This document shows positions 44,332 through 53,484 of a DNA stretch of 64,000 nucleotides, piece by piece. The notes beneath the pieces are model-generated. The model saw only the letters and a list, made by a program, of their open reading frames with translations, was not told where the DNA came from and did no database searches. Numbering within the stretch: the first letter of the stretch is position 1; the number at the start of each line of letters is the position of its first letter. A program made the position numbers and the translations under genes. Origin of the DNA: an uncultured Acetatifactor sp. Lineage in GTDB: Bacteria; Bacillota; Clostridia; Lachnospirales; Lachnospiraceae. The stretch spans positions 222,188-286,187 of the forward strand of contig CAJUCE010000001.1 of the NCBI GenBank assembly GCA_910584865.1, given 5' to 3'.

Positions 44332-44360
44332 TATGAAAAAACAGGAAACTATGGTAAAAT
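44332..44360 (+). promoter_or_regulatory. Promoter for the hybrid histidine kinase
   Basis: TATGAA (44332-44337), a 17-base spacer ending in CTATGG (extended -10 character) and TAAAAT (44355-44360). The same GGTAAAATA occurs again at 44425-44433, directly after the dispersed element. Confidence 0.5.
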
Positions 44361-44378
44361 ATGTCCATATTCCTGAAA

Positions 44379-44425
44379 GGAAGCGGCCGGATGGCCATAA
44401 TGCCATGTGCGCTGCTTTGCACATG
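44379..44425 (+). repeat. Dispersed 47-bp element, copy 2
   Basis: Second copy of the element at 34707-34753 (41 of 47 identical). The arms CCATGTGC / GCACATGG flank an eight-base loop. Read from ATG 44391 it encodes MAIMPCALLCTW and stops at 44429. It lies between the promoter and start codon of the hybrid kinase, so it would be in the leader RNA. Confidence 0.75.
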
Positions 44426-44505
44426 GTAAAATACAACCATGGTCTGCCTGTTTTTCCGCTGTGGAAGAAAAAGACGGGGCAGGAGGGGCATATAGAGGAG
44501 GAATT

Positions 44506-47500
44506 ATGGCAATACAAAATATATTTCAGGAGAAAGAAGCTTTCGAGACGGCTTCAGATGGTTTAAGAAGAGCGGACGGATATCATAACCTGGCAGGCGC
44601 GGGTAAAAAGCCAGGGAAAAAAGCGGCTCTGCCTGCGGCGGCAGTCGGCCGTCTCCTGCCGCTGTTTCTGGTCATCATTATGGCGCTGCTTCCCGCAGTT
44701 TTATTCCTGACGGCAAAGCCTGCAGCCGTAAGCGCGGCGGAAATCTCTGGCAGCCGGACGGTGAAGGCCGGCATCTTCCATTTCGACGGTTACCATATGA
44801 AGGACGGGGATGGGAACCTCACCGGCTACGGCGTGGAGTTTCTGAATCTGGCGGCCAGGTATTCCCACCTGAACTTCCAGTATGTGGAATACGACAAGAG
44901 CTGGAACGACATGCTCATCATGTTGGAGGAGGGGCAGATCGACGTGGTCACCTCCGGCCGCAAGACCAGGGAGTGGGAGGAAAAATTTGCCTTTTCCCTG
45001 CCTATAGGGCGCAGCAGCACCATCCTTTCCGTTCAGGCGGACAACAGGGAATTCCACAGTGGTGATTATGACACCTATGACGGCATGACTGTGGGGGCGG
45101 TGGAAGGCAGAAGCCAGAAACAGAGCCTGGAGACGTTTGCCCGGGAACACGATTTTACGTATAGGATTGTTGAATACAGTGATACAGACCGGCTTGCGGC
45201 AGCCCTTCAGGAGGGAAAGGTGGACGCCATTCTGTCCACCAGTCTGCGGAAGACGCAGAATGAAAAGACTCTGGACGTCATCGAATCCGACTACTTCTAC
45301 GCCATTGTGCGCAAGGAGGACACCGGGCTGCTGGAGGAGATCAATTATGCCATCGAGCAGATGAATATCGGCGAAGGGGACTGGATGAACGTCTTGTTTT
45401 ACAAGTACTACGGCCCTGTATACACAGATTCCGCCGCCTTCAATGAGCGGGAAGAGGCGTATATCCAGGATGTACTGTCCGGAGAGAAGACCATAACGGT
45501 TACGGCCATCGGGGACAGGAAGCCCTATGCCTACGTGGAGGACGGGGAGCTGAAGGGCATCATGCCGGAATATTTCGCGGAGATTATGGCTTATGCGGGG
45601 CTCCCTTATGAGACCGTGGTGCCCCGGGACCGGGAGGAGTACGCCGCGCTTGTGTATGAAAACGGTGTGGACGTGGTCATCGACAGGAAACGGTCCGAGC
45701 CTGTGACCGAGGGGGCCGCAAGCCGGGGATTTGACACGGATGTCTATATGACGGCAGGAGTCGCGAAGGTTACCAGGAAGGATTTCGACGGGGAGATTGC
45801 CACGGTGGCCGTTGCGGATAACCAGGACAATGCCCCCGTGGAGCAGGGGCTTACGGGGGATGCGCAGATTCTGGAGTATCCCACCAGGGAAGCGGCGCTG
45901 CAGGCGGTCCTGGACGGGGAGGTGGACGCAGCTTTTGTCTATACCTATTCGGCGCAGCTTTTTGTAAATAATGATATCACTGATTCCCTGCGCTATACCG
46001 TGGTGGATGATGTGGGCTATGCTTTCATGATGTATGTGAGGGAGAGCTGTGACAGGGAACTGGTGACCATTCTGGACAAATGCATCGCCCAGATGCCGGA
46101 CGATGTGATGAATCAGCTGATCACGAAATACACGGCCTATACCCCCCAGGATATGGGCTTTGCAGATTATATGAAGCTTCATCCCGAGATCATGATGGCC
46201 GTGGGAGCGGCGGCGGTGGCGGCGGCAGCCGTTATTCTGGCGCTGATGGCCAGGACCCACTGGAACAAAAAGATTCTTGCCGCCACGGAGCAGTCCAACC
46301 AGAAGCTGATGGAGCAGCTGGCCATTGTGGATGCGCTGAGCCGCGACTATGTAAATGTTTTTTCGATAGACGTCCAGAGGAACAGGGCCAGGGTCATCAA
46401 GATGATGGGGTATGTGACCACGGGACTTAACAGGGATTCCAAGGACGATTTTCCCTATGACGCCATCCTTGCCCAGTACATCAGGGAGCGGGTATATGAG
46501 GAGGACCAGGAGGCCCTGACGCAGGCCCTGTCCCTGGAGAATGTGGTGAAGAAGCTGGAGTCGGGGAGGGATTACAAGGGGAATTACCGTGTCATGGACG
46601 GCGGGGAGATACACAATTACCAGTTCGCCTATGTGCATGTGGAGGAAAAGGAGCTGCGGGAGGGGAGTTTTATCCTGGCAGGCTTCCGGAATATAGACGA
46701 GGTGCTGCGGGAGGAGCAGGTGCAGAAGCTGATGCTTGCGGAGGCCCTGGGGGAAGCCCAGTATGCAAACCATGCCAAGACCACCTTTTTAAATAACATG
46801 TCCCATGACATCCGCACCCCCATGAACGCCATCATAGGCTTCACCAACCTGGCCATAACCCACATAGACAACCGGGAGCTGGTGGAGCATTACCTGGATA
46901 AAATCATCACCTCGGGCAACCATCTGCTGAGCCTGATCAATGATGTACTGGATATGAGCCGTATCGAGAGCGGTAAGGTGAAGATTGAGGAAAAGGAAGC
47001 CAGCCTGCCCGAGATCATGCATGATTTGAAGACGATCGTGCAGTCGGACGTGAAGGCCAGGCAGCTGTCCTTCTGTATCGATACCCAGGATGTGACGGAC
47101 GAGACAATCATCTGCGACAAGCTCCGGCTGAACCAGGTGCTGCTGAATCTGCTGAGCAACGCCATGAAGTACACGAAGCCGGGGGGCAGCGTCAGCGTGC
47201 GCATCATCCAGACGGGGGATGCGCCGGAGGGCTATGCCGCGTACGAATTCCGGATCAAGGACACGGGCATCGGCATGAGCAAGGAATTCCAGGAGCATGT
47301 CTTCGAGCCCTTTGAGCGGGAACAGACCGCCACCGTCAGCGGGATTCAGGGCACGGGACTGGGCCTCTCCATCACGAAAAATATTGTGGACATGATGGAC
47401 GGCGAGATCTCGGTGGAAAGCGAACTGGGGAAGGGAAGCGAATTTATCGTGCGTTTCCGGTTTAAAATAGCCGGGAAACCGTTAAAAACGGAACATCTGT

Positions 47501-48312
47501 CAGAATTGGCGGGACTGCGCGCCCTGGTGGTGGACGACGACGTGAACACCTGCACCAGCGTCTGCAAGATGCTGTCCGCCATGGGGCTGCGCCCGGACTG
47601 GACAACCCTGGGAAAGGAGGCTGTCATTCGCAGCCAGTTTGCCCGGGAACAGGAGGAGCCCTTTGACCTGTACCTGGTGGACTGGCTCATGCCTGATATG
47701 AACGGCGTGGAGGTAGTCCGCAGAATCCGTAAAATCGTGGGGGAGGGTGTGCCCATCATCGTCCTGACGGCCTACGACTGGGGGGATATCGAGGAGGAGG
47801 CAAAGGAGGCGGGGGTCACCACCTTTGTTGCCAAGCCCATTTTCCTCTCGGAACTCTGCGCGGTCCTCACGGCGCCCTATGAGACTTCACAGCCGGAAGA
47901 AGAGGAAGAGGTTCTCACGGATTGTTTTGAGGGGAAGAAGATTCTCTTGGTGGAGGACAATGAGATCAACCAGGAGATCGCCCGGACGATTCTGGAGGAG
48001 GCCGGTTTTGTCATCGATACCGCCGACGACGGGACGGTGGCTGTGGAGAAGATGAAGGGCGCTTCCGCGGACACCTATGACCTGATCCTGATGGATGTGC
48101 AGATGCCTGTGATGAACGGGTACGAGGCCACCCGCGCCATCTGCGCCATGGAGGATCCGGACAAGGCATCCATCCCCATTGTGGCCATGACCGCCAATGC
48201 CTTCGACGAGGACAGGATGCTTGCCCTGGAGGCAGGCATGAACGGCCACATTGCCAAGCCCATCGATATTGCCTTGCTTATGGGGACGCTGCAGGAGATT
48301 TTTAAAAGGTAG
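44506..48312 (+). CDS. Hybrid sensor histidine kinase with tandem solute-binding sensor domains and two receiver domains
   Basis: 1268 residues from ATG 44506 (GAGGAGG upstream). After a membrane helix (about 55-75) come two periplasmic-type solute-binding domains of the SBP_bac_3 kind (about 85-315 and 325-560), a second helix near 565-585, and a PAS-like region. HisKA follows with His767 (MSHDIRTPMNAIIGF), then HATPase (NLLSNAMKY with Asn885, DTGIGMS, GTGLGLS). Two receiver domains have acceptors Asp1059 (LVDWLMPDMNG) and Asp1197 (LMDVQMPVMNG). BvgS/EvgS-like in layout but without an Hpt domain or partner response regulator adjacent. It probably senses an amino acid or small ligand outside the cell. 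Confidence 0.93.
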   Translation: MAIQNIFQEKEAFETASDGLRRADGYHNLAGAGKKPGKKAALPAAAVGRLLPLFLVIIMALLPAVLFLTAKPAAVSAAEISGSRTVKAGIFHFDGYHMKDGDGNLTGYGVEFLNLAARYSHLNFQYVEYDKSWNDMLIMLEEGQIDVVTSGRKTREWEEKFAFSLPIGRSSTILSVQADNREFHSGDYDTYDGMTVGAVEGRSQKQSLETFAREHDFTYRIVEYSDTDRLAAALQEGKVDAILSTSLRKTQNEKTLDVIESDYFYAIVRKEDTGLLEEINYAIEQMNIGEGDWMNVLFYKYYGPVYTDSAAFNEREEAYIQDVLSGEKTITVTAIGDRKPYAYVEDGELKGIMPEYFAEIMAYAGLPYETVVPRDREEYAALVYENGVDVVIDRKRSEPVTEGAASRGFDTDVYMTAGVAKVTRKDFDGEIATVAVADNQDNAPVEQGLTGDAQILEYPTREAALQAVLDGEVDAAFVYTYSAQLFVNNDITDSLRYTVVDDVGYAFMMYVRESCDRELVTILDKCIAQMPDDVMNQLITKYTAYTPQDMGFADYMKLHPEIMMAVGAAAVAAAAVILALMARTHWNKKILAATEQSNQKLMEQLAIVDALSRDYVNVFSIDVQRNRARVIKMMGYVTTGLNRDSKDDFPYDAILAQYIRERVYEEDQEALTQALSLENVVKKLESGRDYKGNYRVMDGGEIHNYQFAYVHVEEKELREGSFILAGFRNIDEVLREEQVQKLMLAEALGEAQYANHAKTTFLNNMSHDIRTPMNAIIGFTNLAITHIDNRELVEHYLDKIITSGNHLLSLINDVLDMSRIESGKVKIEEKEASLPEIMHDLKTIVQSDVKARQLSFCIDTQDVTDETIICDKLRLNQVLLNLLSNAMKYTKPGGSVSVRIIQTGDAPEGYAAYEFRIKDTGIGMSKEFQEHVFEPFEREQTATVSGIQGTGLGLSITKNIVDMMDGEISVESELGKGSEFIVRFRFKIAGKPLKTEHLSELAGLRALVVDDDVNTCTSVCKMLSAMGLRPDWTTLGKEAVIRSQFAREQEEPFDLYLVDWLMPDMNGVEVVRRIRKIVGEGVPIIVLTAYDWGDIEEEAKEAGVTTFVAKPIFLSELCAVLTAPYETSQPEEEEEVLTDCFEGKKILLVEDNEINQEIARTILEEAGFVIDTADDGTVAVEKMKGASADTYDLILMDVQMPVMNGYEATRAICAMEDPDKASIPIVAMTANAFDEDRMLALEAGMNGHIAKPIDIALLMGTLQEIFKR

Positions 48313-48392
48313 AGTGTAGGAATGTGGGAGTGTTATTGGACAGGATATTTATTTAATGATAAGAAACATACGAAAAAGAGAGGATAAAGTTG

Positions 48393-49007
48393 ATGAGGTA
48401 TTTATTTCAGGGTGACTCCATAACGGACTGCGGGCGGGGTGATTATGAGAATCCCCACGCCATGGGCTGCGGCTATCCGCGGCTTCTGGAGGCGGAGCTG
48501 ACGGCCCGGGACGGGGACTGCGATGTGATGAACTGCGGTATCAGCGGCAACAGGGTGGTGGATTTGCTGGCCAGGTGGAAGAAGGACTGCCTGAACCTGA
48601 AGCCGGATGTGCTGACCATTCTCATCGGCGTGAATGATGTGTGGCATGAACTGGGGAACCAAAACGGGGTGGCTGCACCGCTTTTTGAGGAAGTATACCG
48701 GATGGTGCTGCGGGAGACAAAAGCGGCCCTGCCCGATACGCGGATTCTCCTCATGGGGGCCTATGTGCTCCACGGCACAGCCACGGATCCGGAGTGGGAT
48801 ACTTTCCACAATGAGGTGAAGGCCCGCAGGGGCATCACCTGCATGCTGGCGGAGGAATTCGGCCTGGATTATGTGGATCTGCAGCAGGTCTTCGACGACG
48901 CCCTGAAGCAATACCCTGCGGAGCATTGGGCAGAGGACGGCGTCCATCCCACCGCGGCGGGGCACTGGCTCATCGCCCAGGCCTGGAAGAAGGCGGCGGG
49001 GATTTGA
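48393..49007 (+). CDS. SGNH/GDSL-family hydrolase
   Basis: 204 residues from ATG 48393. Ser9 in FQGDSITD is the nucleophile; GISGN and LIGVNDVWHEL carry the Gly and Asn oxyanion residues; DGVHPTAAGH holds the Asp and His. No signal peptide, so intracellular; such small enzymes often deacetylate sugars, such as acetylated xylo-oligosaccharides. The xylulokinase gene 1.1 kb downstream fits that idea, but it is inference. Confidence 0.9.
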   Translation: MRYLFQGDSITDCGRGDYENPHAMGCGYPRLLEAELTARDGDCDVMNCGISGNRVVDLLARWKKDCLNLKPDVLTILIGVNDVWHELGNQNGVAAPLFEEVYRMVLRETKAALPDTRILLMGAYVLHGTATDPEWDTFHNEVKARRGITCMLAEEFGLDYVDLQQVFDDALKQYPAEHWAEDGVHPTAAGHWLIAQAWKKAAGI

Positions 49008-49165
49008 CGGCGGATTCTGTATATTACTTTTCTTCAAGTTCTCTCCGGTTTTTCTTGTCCGCGAAATTCGAATGTTGAAAGAAAGACGGCATGAATGTTT
49101 GAAAAGACGACACAAATGACTGAGAGATTGCACAAATCATAGAAAATAAAAAGGAGACCGTAAAA

Positions 49166-49852
49166 ATGAAGATTTTAAAAGTGACGGATCCTGCCTTCCG
49201 CAGATACGGCAGGATAGTGGACAATGTGGATTTTACCGGACTGGTGGAGGAGCTGAAGAAGACGCCCTGCCCCGGGGACGTGGTGTACGAGCCCTCCGTG
49301 GCGCAGCTGGAGGCCCTTCCCGTGATGGAGGAGCTTTCCCGGGTGGTATACGGGGAGATGCCCATTCAGATCGGATACTGCAACGGCCACAATACCATGC
49401 TCAACGCCCTGGAGTATCACCGGGATTCCGAGATCAATGCGGCGGCTACGGATGCCGTGCTGATGCTGGGGCTGCTGACGGATGTGGAGGCGGACCATAC
49501 TTACGACACTTCCAAAGTGGAGGCATTCCTGGTGCCTGCGGGGACTGCGGTGGAGATCTATGCAACCACCCTGCACTATGCGCCCTGCCATACAGAAGAG
49601 AACGGTTTCCAGGTAGCGATCGTATTGCCCAGGGGAACCAACTATCCGCTGAAAGGAAAACATGTGAAGGTCAGCGAGGCGGCAGCAGGCTGCACAGAGG
49701 GCGGTGCTGCGGAGGCGGTAAAGGGCATCTGCAATGAGGACGCCATGCTCACCGCCGTGAACAAATGGCTCATAGGCCATGCGGAGGGCGGACTGGACGA
49801 GGGCAGTTTCCTGGGACTGAAGGGAAAGAACCTGTGCCTGACGCAGGATTGA
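49166..49852 (+). CDS. DUF4867 family protein
   Basis: 228 residues; AAAAGGAGA precedes the start. Cupin-like pattern: IQIGYCNGHNTMLNALEYH, then EAFLVPAGTAVEIYATTLHY and NGFQVAIVLPRGTNYPL, with His residues that could bind metal. DUF4867 genes are often seen beside sugar kinases and isomerases, so a role in pentose or related sugar metabolism with the following xylB is plausible; the reaction is unknown. Confidence 0.82.
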   Translation: MKILKVTDPAFRRYGRIVDNVDFTGLVEELKKTPCPGDVVYEPSVAQLEALPVMEELSRVVYGEMPIQIGYCNGHNTMLNALEYHRDSEINAAATDAVLMLGLLTDVEADHTYDTSKVEAFLVPAGTAVEIYATTLHYAPCHTEENGFQVAIVLPRGTNYPLKGKHVKVSEAAAGCTEGGAAEAVKGICNEDAMLTAVNKWLIGHAEGGLDEGSFLGLKGKNLCLTQD

Positions 49853-49913
49853 GGCGGTACGGCCCGGCTATGACTATCAGGCACAAATAGCAGGGAGACG
49901 AAATCGTTAATAA

Positions 49914-49957
49914 GAAACAGCGTCCGCCCAAGCTTTGGAATAGGCGGGGGCTGTTTC
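49914..49957. terminator. Stem-loop after the DUF4867 gene
   Basis: GAAACAGC (49914-49921) pairs with GCTGTTTC (49950-49957), and CCGCC (49924-49928) with GGCGG (49943-49947). No T-run follows, so it may terminate weakly or serve as a processing site. Confidence 0.45.
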
Positions 49958-50014
49958 ACAGATAGTCCGGTTAAGAAATGTCAGTAGGAAATTTTATAAC
50001 AGTCTTGGAACGAA

Positions 50015-50080
50015 GGTGCCCGGAATGAAATTTCAGCTGCGCACTTTGCAGATGAAATTTCATTCCCCTATAAGGGCACC
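50015..50080 (+). repeat. Large imperfect inverted repeat just upstream of xylB
   Basis: GGTGCCC (50015-50021) pairs with GGGCACC (50074-50080). The inner arms GGAATGAAATTTCA and TGAAATTTCATTCC pair fully, giving about 25 paired bases with one mismatch and a seven-base bulge. Each inner arm contains the 10-bp palindrome TGAAATTTCA. It ends 36 bases before the xylB start. Confidence 0.75.
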
Positions 50081-50115
50081 GTAGTGCAGAGACGGTACTG
50101 GAATAGGAGGAGAAT

Positions 50116-51624
50116 ATGTACTATATAGGCATTGACCTGGGCACATCGGCGGTAAAGCTTCTGCTGATGGACGGGGAAGGAAAAATCATAAACATTGTAT
50201 CCAGGGAATATCCCCTGTATTTTCCCCATCCGGGCTGGTCGGAACAGAAGCCGGAGGATTGGTACGAGCAGACAGTCCTGGGCATCAAAGAGCTGATCCG
50301 GGATGCGGACAAAGACCAGGTGGCAGGCATCAGCTTCGGCGGCCAGATGCATGGGCTTGTGATACTGGATGAAAAGGATCAGGTGATCCGTCCAGCAATC
50401 CTCTGGAACGACGGCAGGACCACAGAAGAGACCGATTATCTGAATACCGTCATCGGAAGGGAAAAGCTGTCGGAATATACGGCCAATATTGCCTTTGCAG
50501 GCTTTACTGCGCCTAAGCTGCTCTGGGTGAAAAACAAGGAACCGGAGAATTTTGCACGGATATCCAAAATCATGCTTCCCAAGGATTACATCGCCTATAA
50601 GCTCACCGGGGTGCACTGCACGGACGTGTCCGACGCCTCCGGAATGCTGTTGTTCGACGTGAAGAACCGATGCTGGTCCCGGGAGATGTGCGACATCTGC
50701 GGCATCAGCACGTCGCAGTTGGCGAAATGCTACGAAAGCTATGAGGCCGTGGGAACTGTGCTGCCGGAGGTGGCACAGGATCTGGGTATCCGTTCCGGCG
50801 TGAAAGTGGCGGCGGGCGCAGGCGACAATGCCGCAGCGGCAGTGGGAACCGGTACCGTGGGCGACGGCATGTGCAACATTTCCCTGGGCACCAGCGGGAC
50901 CATATTTATATCGTCGGAGAAATTCGGCGTGGATAAGTACAACGCGCTGCATTCTTTCGCCCATGCGGACGGAAGCTACCACCTGATGGGCTGCATGCTC
51001 AGTGCGGCCAGCTGCAACAAATGGTGGATGGACGATATCCTGGGCACCAAAGAATACGGGGCAGAGCAGGCGGCAATTGCAAAACTGGGGGAAAACCATG
51101 TCTACTTCCTGCCCTACCTGATGGGAGAGCGCTCTCCCCACAATGACCCCAATGCCAGGGCGGTTTTCTTGGGCATGAGTATGGACACCACCAGGGCGGA
51201 CATGACCCAGGCGGTACTGGAGGGGGTGGCCTTTGCTCTGCGGGATTCCCTGGAGGTGGCCAAGTCCCTGGGAATAGAGCTGACCCGCACGAAAATCTGC
51301 GGCGGCGGAGCAAAGAGTCTTCTGTGGAAGAAGATCATCGCTAATGTTCTGAATCTGAAGGTGGATGTTCTGGAAAACGAGGAAGGCCCTTCCATGGGCG
51401 GCGCTATTCTGGCGGCGGTGGCCTGCGGCGAGTACGGGAGCGTGGAGGAAGCTGCCGGGAAGATTGTGAAGGTAGTGGAGACCGTGGAGCCGGAAACCGC
51501 TTTGGTGGCGAAATATGAGGAGCGCTATAGGCAGTTTAAGGAGATTTATCCTGCCTGTAAGCCGGTTTTCCAGAGGAATGCGTCGGTTGGTCCAGGGAAA
51601 GGCGCTGACTGCGTGAAAGGCTGA
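50116..51624 (+). CDS. xylB: Xylulokinase
   Basis: 502 residues, FGGY family. Phosphorylates D-xylulose with ATP in the cytoplasm. The N-terminal ATP loop IGIDLGTSAVKLLLMD, the substrate-side motifs PGWSEQKPEDW and GISFGGQMHG, and the catalytic Asp237 in AAGAGDNAAAAVG are present; GGGAKSLLWKKIIA and EEGPSMGGAILA lie in the C-terminal lobe. TAGGAGGAG precedes the ATG. It is preceded by a large inverted repeat that may control it. No xylose isomerase is in the window. Confidence 0.94.
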   Translation: MYYIGIDLGTSAVKLLLMDGEGKIINIVSREYPLYFPHPGWSEQKPEDWYEQTVLGIKELIRDADKDQVAGISFGGQMHGLVILDEKDQVIRPAILWNDGRTTEETDYLNTVIGREKLSEYTANIAFAGFTAPKLLWVKNKEPENFARISKIMLPKDYIAYKLTGVHCTDVSDASGMLLFDVKNRCWSREMCDICGISTSQLAKCYESYEAVGTVLPEVAQDLGIRSGVKVAAGAGDNAAAAVGTGTVGDGMCNISLGTSGTIFISSEKFGVDKYNALHSFAHADGSYHLMGCMLSAASCNKWWMDDILGTKEYGAEQAAIAKLGENHVYFLPYLMGERSPHNDPNARAVFLGMSMDTTRADMTQAVLEGVAFALRDSLEVAKSLGIELTRTKICGGGAKSLLWKKIIANVLNLKVDVLENEEGPSMGGAILAAVACGEYGSVEEAAGKIVKVVETVEPETALVAKYEERYRQFKEIYPACKPVFQRNASVGPGKGADCVKG

Positions 51625-51666
51625 GTTTTTTGATCTATATTGATGCAGGCAAACAACAATCACTTT

Positions 51667-51759
51667 TCGGGAGAATCGGGTCTCCCGATGGAAATGAATA
51701 AAAGGCGCTATAGATTAAAAAATCCCCGAACAGTGTCGCAATACGGTTCGGGGATTTTA
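51667..51759. terminator. Double terminator between convergent xylB and esterase genes
   Basis: TCGGGAGA (51667-51674) pairs with TCTCCCGA (51681-51688). Further on, AATCCCCGAAC (51721-51731) pairs with GTTCGGGGATT (51746-51756), preceded by an A-run and followed by TTAT, so the second works on both strands. Confidence 0.85.
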
Positions 51760-51791
51760 TTATGTATTGAATGCATGGAAAAGAGCTGTAT

Positions 51792-53318
51792 CTACGGCTC
51801 AAAAGTAACCGAAATCTCCGCCGCAAACTGATAATTGCGGTCCCCCCGCTCCATAGTGGTCTCATACAGCAGGTCATAATCCGGCGTAACCGTAATGGTA
51901 TCGCTGCCCGCCGGGGTATTTACCGTGATGGGAGCGAACAAATCCAACATGTCGTTGTTAAGCAGGAAGGTTACCTCTCCGGGGATGGAACATTCCTCCA
52001 CATGGATGGAATTTGTGTTCCTGTCATAGGAGGCAACGATTTTCCCTTCCGTAAGTCCGCTGTCTGCCCGCAGCCAGTAGAAACTTCCACTTGTGCGCTG
52101 GTCCGCCCGTTGGGAAAGATCCCAGACCACCCTCTCAGGAAGAGGATTGCGGACATGCTGCTCCAGGAATCTCACTGCATTGGTATCTGTTTCCATGACG
52201 GAATCGTCTCCGGATTCCAGCCATGCCGCGCTGTCTGCCATGACCGTCTGGTCAGACAGGGAGTTATCACTGAAGTTATGTCCTTTTCCCTGGTGGATAT
52301 ACGTATTATGTATGTATCCGCCGCTTAATTCTTCCTGGTATCCGTCCAACAACTGACCATATTGGGCGGTAACGATATTTCTGTCATAGGCTGTATCATT
52401 CTCTCCTACCTGAAGCAGCAGGGGCATATTATACAGATTCCACAGCGGCAGGCCGTTGGGATGGCCTGCAGACATGTTGGCTGCCGCAAACCGGTCTGGC
52501 ATTTTGGCCACAATGGCATAAACTCCGTCCCCTCCCGCGGAGAATCCGGTCAGATAGACCCTGTTGGGATCCACATCGTAAAAGGCGATCATATTTTCGA
52601 TGAGCCTGTCGTAGAGCGGGTAGGATTCCGGGTTAAAATGGCAGTCCCAGGTATCGCGTACTCCTCTGGGATTCACATGGACGCCGTTCTTGACGCTGTT
52701 CTGATAATAGGATGCCATATGCGCCCACTGGCTGTTGTTCAAATCGGGTGTGTCACTCTGGCCGCCGCCGTGAAGGGAGATGAAAAGAGGATAACCGTTT
52801 TCGTCCGGTTCTCCCTTGACAAGAAGACCATATTTCATGGTGGCTTCACCGAAAGTCATGGCATGCTTTTCGATTTCCTCTATTCGGACTTCATCGCTTT
52901 TCACCTGATTCAGATACTCCTGCCAGAGGTAGTTTCTGGCATTTTCGATATCCTCATTGCTTTCCAGGGAATCTGGTTTTGTGTAGGGGTTCGCTGTCAC
53001 TGTCTCGTCCGGGGATTCTGATGTGCTGTCACTGGCCTCCGCGCTGTTACCGGCTTCTGAGTTGTCACTGGCCTCGCCATTGTTCCCGGTATCTGCGTTG
53101 TCGCTGGCTTCCGTGCTGCCCTGGCCCCCGGAACTGTCCTGTGGCGCTTCATTGCCGGAGGCGTTAATTTCTTCGGATACATTTTCAGATGTTGATTGGG
53201 CGCTGCCTTCCATAGTGCCAGTTTCAGAATCTTTTTCTCCACATGATGCCAGTGCCAGGCAGATTGCTAACGTTGACATCAACATACCTCTTTTCTTCCA
53301 TATATGCATACTCATCAT
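51792..53318 (-). CDS. Lipoprotein esterase of the alpha/beta-hydrolase fold (feruloyl esterase / PHB-depolymerase-like)
   Basis: 508 residues from ATG 53318 (AAGAGGATATCAA upstream; an in-frame ATG at 53381 has no site). Lipobox LALASC with Cys26. A long Ser/Asp/Glu/Asn linker (about 30-105) with repeated EASDN-type units precedes the catalytic part: FISLHGGGQSD (oxyanion), nucleophile Ser in YLTGFSAGGDGVYA, acid region VGENDTAYD and His in GKGHNFSD. Surface-tethered and probably active on polysaccharide side-chain esters; substrate is inference. Confidence 0.85.
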   Translation of the reverse strand: MMSMHIWKKRGMLMSTLAICLALASCGEKDSETGTMEGSAQSTSENVSEEINASGNEAPQDSSGGQGSTEASDNADTGNNGEASDNSEAGNSAEASDSTSESPDETVTANPYTKPDSLESNEDIENARNYLWQEYLNQVKSDEVRIEEIEKHAMTFGEATMKYGLLVKGEPDENGYPLFISLHGGGQSDTPDLNNSQWAHMASYYQNSVKNGVHVNPRGVRDTWDCHFNPESYPLYDRLIENMIAFYDVDPNRVYLTGFSAGGDGVYAIVAKMPDRFAAANMSAGHPNGLPLWNLYNMPLLLQVGENDTAYDRNIVTAQYGQLLDGYQEELSGGYIHNTYIHQGKGHNFSDNSLSDQTVMADSAAWLESGDDSVMETDTNAVRFLEQHVRNPLPERVVWDLSQRADQRTSGSFYWLRADSGLTEGKIVASYDRNTNSIHVEECSIPGEVTFLLNNDMLDLFAPITVNTPAGSDTITVTPDYDLLYETTMERGDRNYQFAAEISVTFEP

Positions 53319-53394
53319 TTGATATCCTCTTGTTAAATATTTGTGATCGGCTGGCTGATGCAGCCTTCCGGGGTTCATCATTGGTTAATGACAT
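53224..53394 (-). CDS. Possible 56-residue leader ORF overlapping the esterase start
   Basis: AAAGGAGGTGTCTC lies immediately before ATG 53394, a better ribosome site than that of the esterase. The frame runs 56 codons (MSLTNDEPRKAASASRSQIF and on) and ends inside the esterase's signal region in another frame. No family recognised. It could couple or restrain esterase translation, or be a chance ORF after a good site. Confidence 0.35.
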   Translation of the reverse strand: MSLTNDEPRKAASASRSQIFNKRISNDEYAYMEEKRYVDVNVSNLPGTGIMWRKRF

Positions 53395-53484
53395 AATGAG
53401 ACACCTCCTTTCAAAGTTCCGCAAGCCGACACTCAACACCAGACATGGCGAAGAATGTTGGCTTGTTGTTTCCAGACTGTATTT

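Noticed and set aside
44701..46773. 690-codon open frame on the - strand across the hybrid kinase
   Set aside because: Shadow of the + strand solute-binding domains; no ribosome site or recognisable domain.
50068..51663. 531-codon open frame on the - strand across xylB
   Set aside because: Shadow; xylB motifs are complete on the + strand.
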